DNA of 13,574 nt, taken from the NCBI GenBank assembly GCA_027058735.1, contig JALURZ010000092.1:1-13574 (forward strand), read 5' to 3'. The notes beneath the pieces are model-generated. The model made no database searches. It was not told where the DNA came from and was given only the letters and a program-made list of their open reading frames with translations. The stretch's first letter is position 1; each line of letters starts with the position of its first letter. The position numbers and the translations under genes are program-made. Positions 12,738-13,574 of this stretch are shown in pieces. Origin of the DNA: Hyphomicrobiales bacterium (lineage in GTDB: Bacteria; Pseudomonadota; Alphaproteobacteria; Rhizobiales; JALURZ01).

Positions 12738-13448
12738 ATGAAGATAAAGGTTCCCTACAAAGATCTTCCCCGCGACCGGCTTGAAGACATGGCCGACGCC
12801 GGCCGGCAGATCGAGGAATGTTACCGGCTGCTGCGCAAGGCGGGGGAAAACGTCGTCGGTCAGGTGCTCGCCAACCAGGGCACGTTTTTCGAATATGACC
12901 ACTATCCCGACGGCGATGTCTTCGACGACGAAACCCACAGCCAGTACTATTATCATGCCCATCGCGGTTCGGCCGGCGAACACGGCCATTTCCACACCTT
13001 TGTGTGGCAAGGCGGCATTCCCGATCACATCAAGCCGGTTGCCTATGACGGCGACGGCGAGGTGCCGCAGGGCGATGACATCATTGCCCATCTGATCGCC
13101 ATTTCGATGAACAAGCCCGGCTATCCGATCGGCATGTTCACCGTCAATCGCTGGGTGACCGGGGAATCCTTCTTCTGCGCCGACGACACGATCGCGCTGC
13201 TGGACCTGTTCAAGATCGATCACACCTATCCCTGCCTGGCCGCCAATATGTGGATCACCGCCATGCTCCGGCTGTTCCGGCCGCAAATCGAGGCTCTGCT
13301 TCACGAGCGCGACCGGGCCCTGGCCAGATGGGCCGAAAAACATCCCGATACGGACGTATACGAGGAGCGCGAACTGGAAATCACCTCCGTCGCCGCCATC
13401 AACGTGTCGCAGCAGATCAAGGCGGTGGCGAAGGCCCTGAAAGGCTAG
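12738..13448 (+). CDS. Uncharacterised histidine-rich soluble protein (possibly DUF6969-like)
   Basis: A 236-residue protein without signal peptide or membrane segment. The ATG at 12738 is preferred over a TTG at 12693, which would add an unconvincing leader; the SD is weak either way. The most striking part is residues 54-90: aromatic and acidic residues with His55 and His67, then HAH (73-75) and HGHFH (82-86), which look like metal ligands or a catalytic cluster. A second conserved-looking core follows: IIAHLIAISMNKPGYPIGMFTVNRW (115-139) and GESFFCADD (142-150). The C-terminal part is helical and charged (RPQIEALLHERDRALARWAEKH). I vaguely associate this pattern with DUF6969, a family of unknown function, but cannot confirm it. 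No neighbour suggests a role: the gene is divergent from the rhodanese gene and is the last in the window. Confidence 0.85.
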   Translation: MKIKVPYKDLPRDRLEDMADAGRQIEECYRLLRKAGENVVGQVLANQGTFFEYDHYPDGDVFDDETHSQYYYHAHRGSAGEHGHFHTFVWQGGIPDHIKPVAYDGDGEVPQGDDIIAHLIAISMNKPGYPIGMFTVNRWVTGESFFCADDTIALLDLFKIDHTYPCLAANMWITAMLRLFRPQIEALLHERDRALARWAEKHPDTDVYEERELEITSVAAINVSQQIKAVAKALKG

Positions 13449-13481
13449 AGTATCCGCCTTTGTCACAGGGACCTGTTTTGT

Positions 13482-13498
13482 CGGGCCGGACCGGCCCG
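13482..13498 (+). terminator. Possible terminator hairpin after the orphan gene
   Basis: CGGGCCGGACCGGCCCG is a perfect inverted repeat 34 bases after the stop at 13448. It can fold into a 7-bp GC stem, but no T tract follows on either strand, so any termination would be weak or Rho-assisted. Confidence 0.35.
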
Positions 13499-13528
13499 CT
13501 CGGCGGCACCCCGCAATCCTTGCCGGGT

Positions 13529-13543
13529 GAGCCGATCCGGCTC
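13529..13543. other. Second small hairpin near the right edge
   Basis: GAGCCG (13529-13534) and CGGCTC (13538-13543) pair around ATC. No T run follows it. The remaining bases to 13574 hold no gene I can support, although TAGGGAAA near 13563-13570 could be the ribosome binding site of a gene starting beyond the edge. Confidence 0.25.
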
Positions 13544-13574
13544 CATCACCTGGCTTCAAACAATAGGGAAACGC

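Noticed and set aside
12696..13559. Minus-strand frame of 287 codons over the histidine-rich orphan gene
   Set aside because: I chose the plus strand because its frame ends and starts within gene-like limits, has a promoter candidate, and shows coherent motifs (HGHFH, NRW). The antisense product is Val/Gly/Ile-rich without motifs. Since the plus gene is itself uncharacterised, this is slightly less certain than the other rejections.
1..13574. CRISPR array, phage or plasmid genes, insertion sequences, tRNA or rRNA
   Set aside because: No regularly spaced repeats, transposase or integrase motifs, terminal repeats, or tRNA/rRNA-like sequence were seen on either strand.

Overview
The window is a gene-dense, high-GC chromosomal segment with almost no spare DNA. 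The family content points to an alphaproteobacterium: a DUF3035/BamF-type lipoprotein, a TipF-type degenerate EAL protein, a CheZ of the alphaproteobacterial sort, a TIGR01459-type HAD protein and an IleRS with the reduced 'CxRSW' C-terminus. Several promoter candidates resemble the alphaproteobacterial CTTGAC-N17-CTATAT pattern. The order cannot be fixed from the sequence alone. I see no insertion sequence, phage gene, CRISPR array, tRNA or rRNA.

Layout. (1) 1-7702, all on the minus strand, is a housekeeping and cell-envelope block. Read in the direction of transcription it is a MaoC-type hydratase, ribF, ileS, lspA, a BamF-like lipoprotein, then two M16 zinc peptidases whose stop and start overlap; the second runs off the left edge. 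ribF-ileS-lspA is a widespread bacterial order linking FAD synthesis, isoleucine charging and lipoprotein signal peptide removal. LspA would process the BamF-like lipoprotein encoded just downstream. A good promoter candidate in front of the M16 pair suggests the pair can be transcribed on its own. (2) 7984-9138, plus strand, is a cheY-like and cheZ-like pair, divergent from the MaoC gene. (3) 9145-11280, minus strand, is a tipF-like gene followed after 3 bases by a HAD-IIA gene that converges on cheZ with only 6 bases between the stops. (4) 11483-12088, plus strand, is a ChaC-type gamma-glutamylcyclotransferase whose 3' end overlaps a convergent, secreted rhodanese-like gene (12066-12518, minus). 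(5) 12738-13448, plus strand, is an uncharacterised histidine-rich protein.

Working together: genes 7984-11280 look like a flagellar control neighbourhood. It holds a phospho-receiver switch protein, the phosphatase that resets it, and a membrane-anchored c-di-GMP-binding-type EAL protein related to a Caulobacter flagellar polarity factor. ChaC and rhodanese both touch thiol or sulfur metabolism, but they are convergent and not an operon.

Points most worth a second look: a tract of about 400 bp inside ileS with lower GC and different codon use, which looks like a recombination patch in the editing domain; a repeated CheY-docking-like motif at the CheZ C-terminus; a HAD protein without the second Asp of motif I; and the histidine-rich orphan protein. 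No clearly new multi-gene system (defence, secretion or mobile) is visible. All GC values are hand counts and all regulatory calls are by eye.
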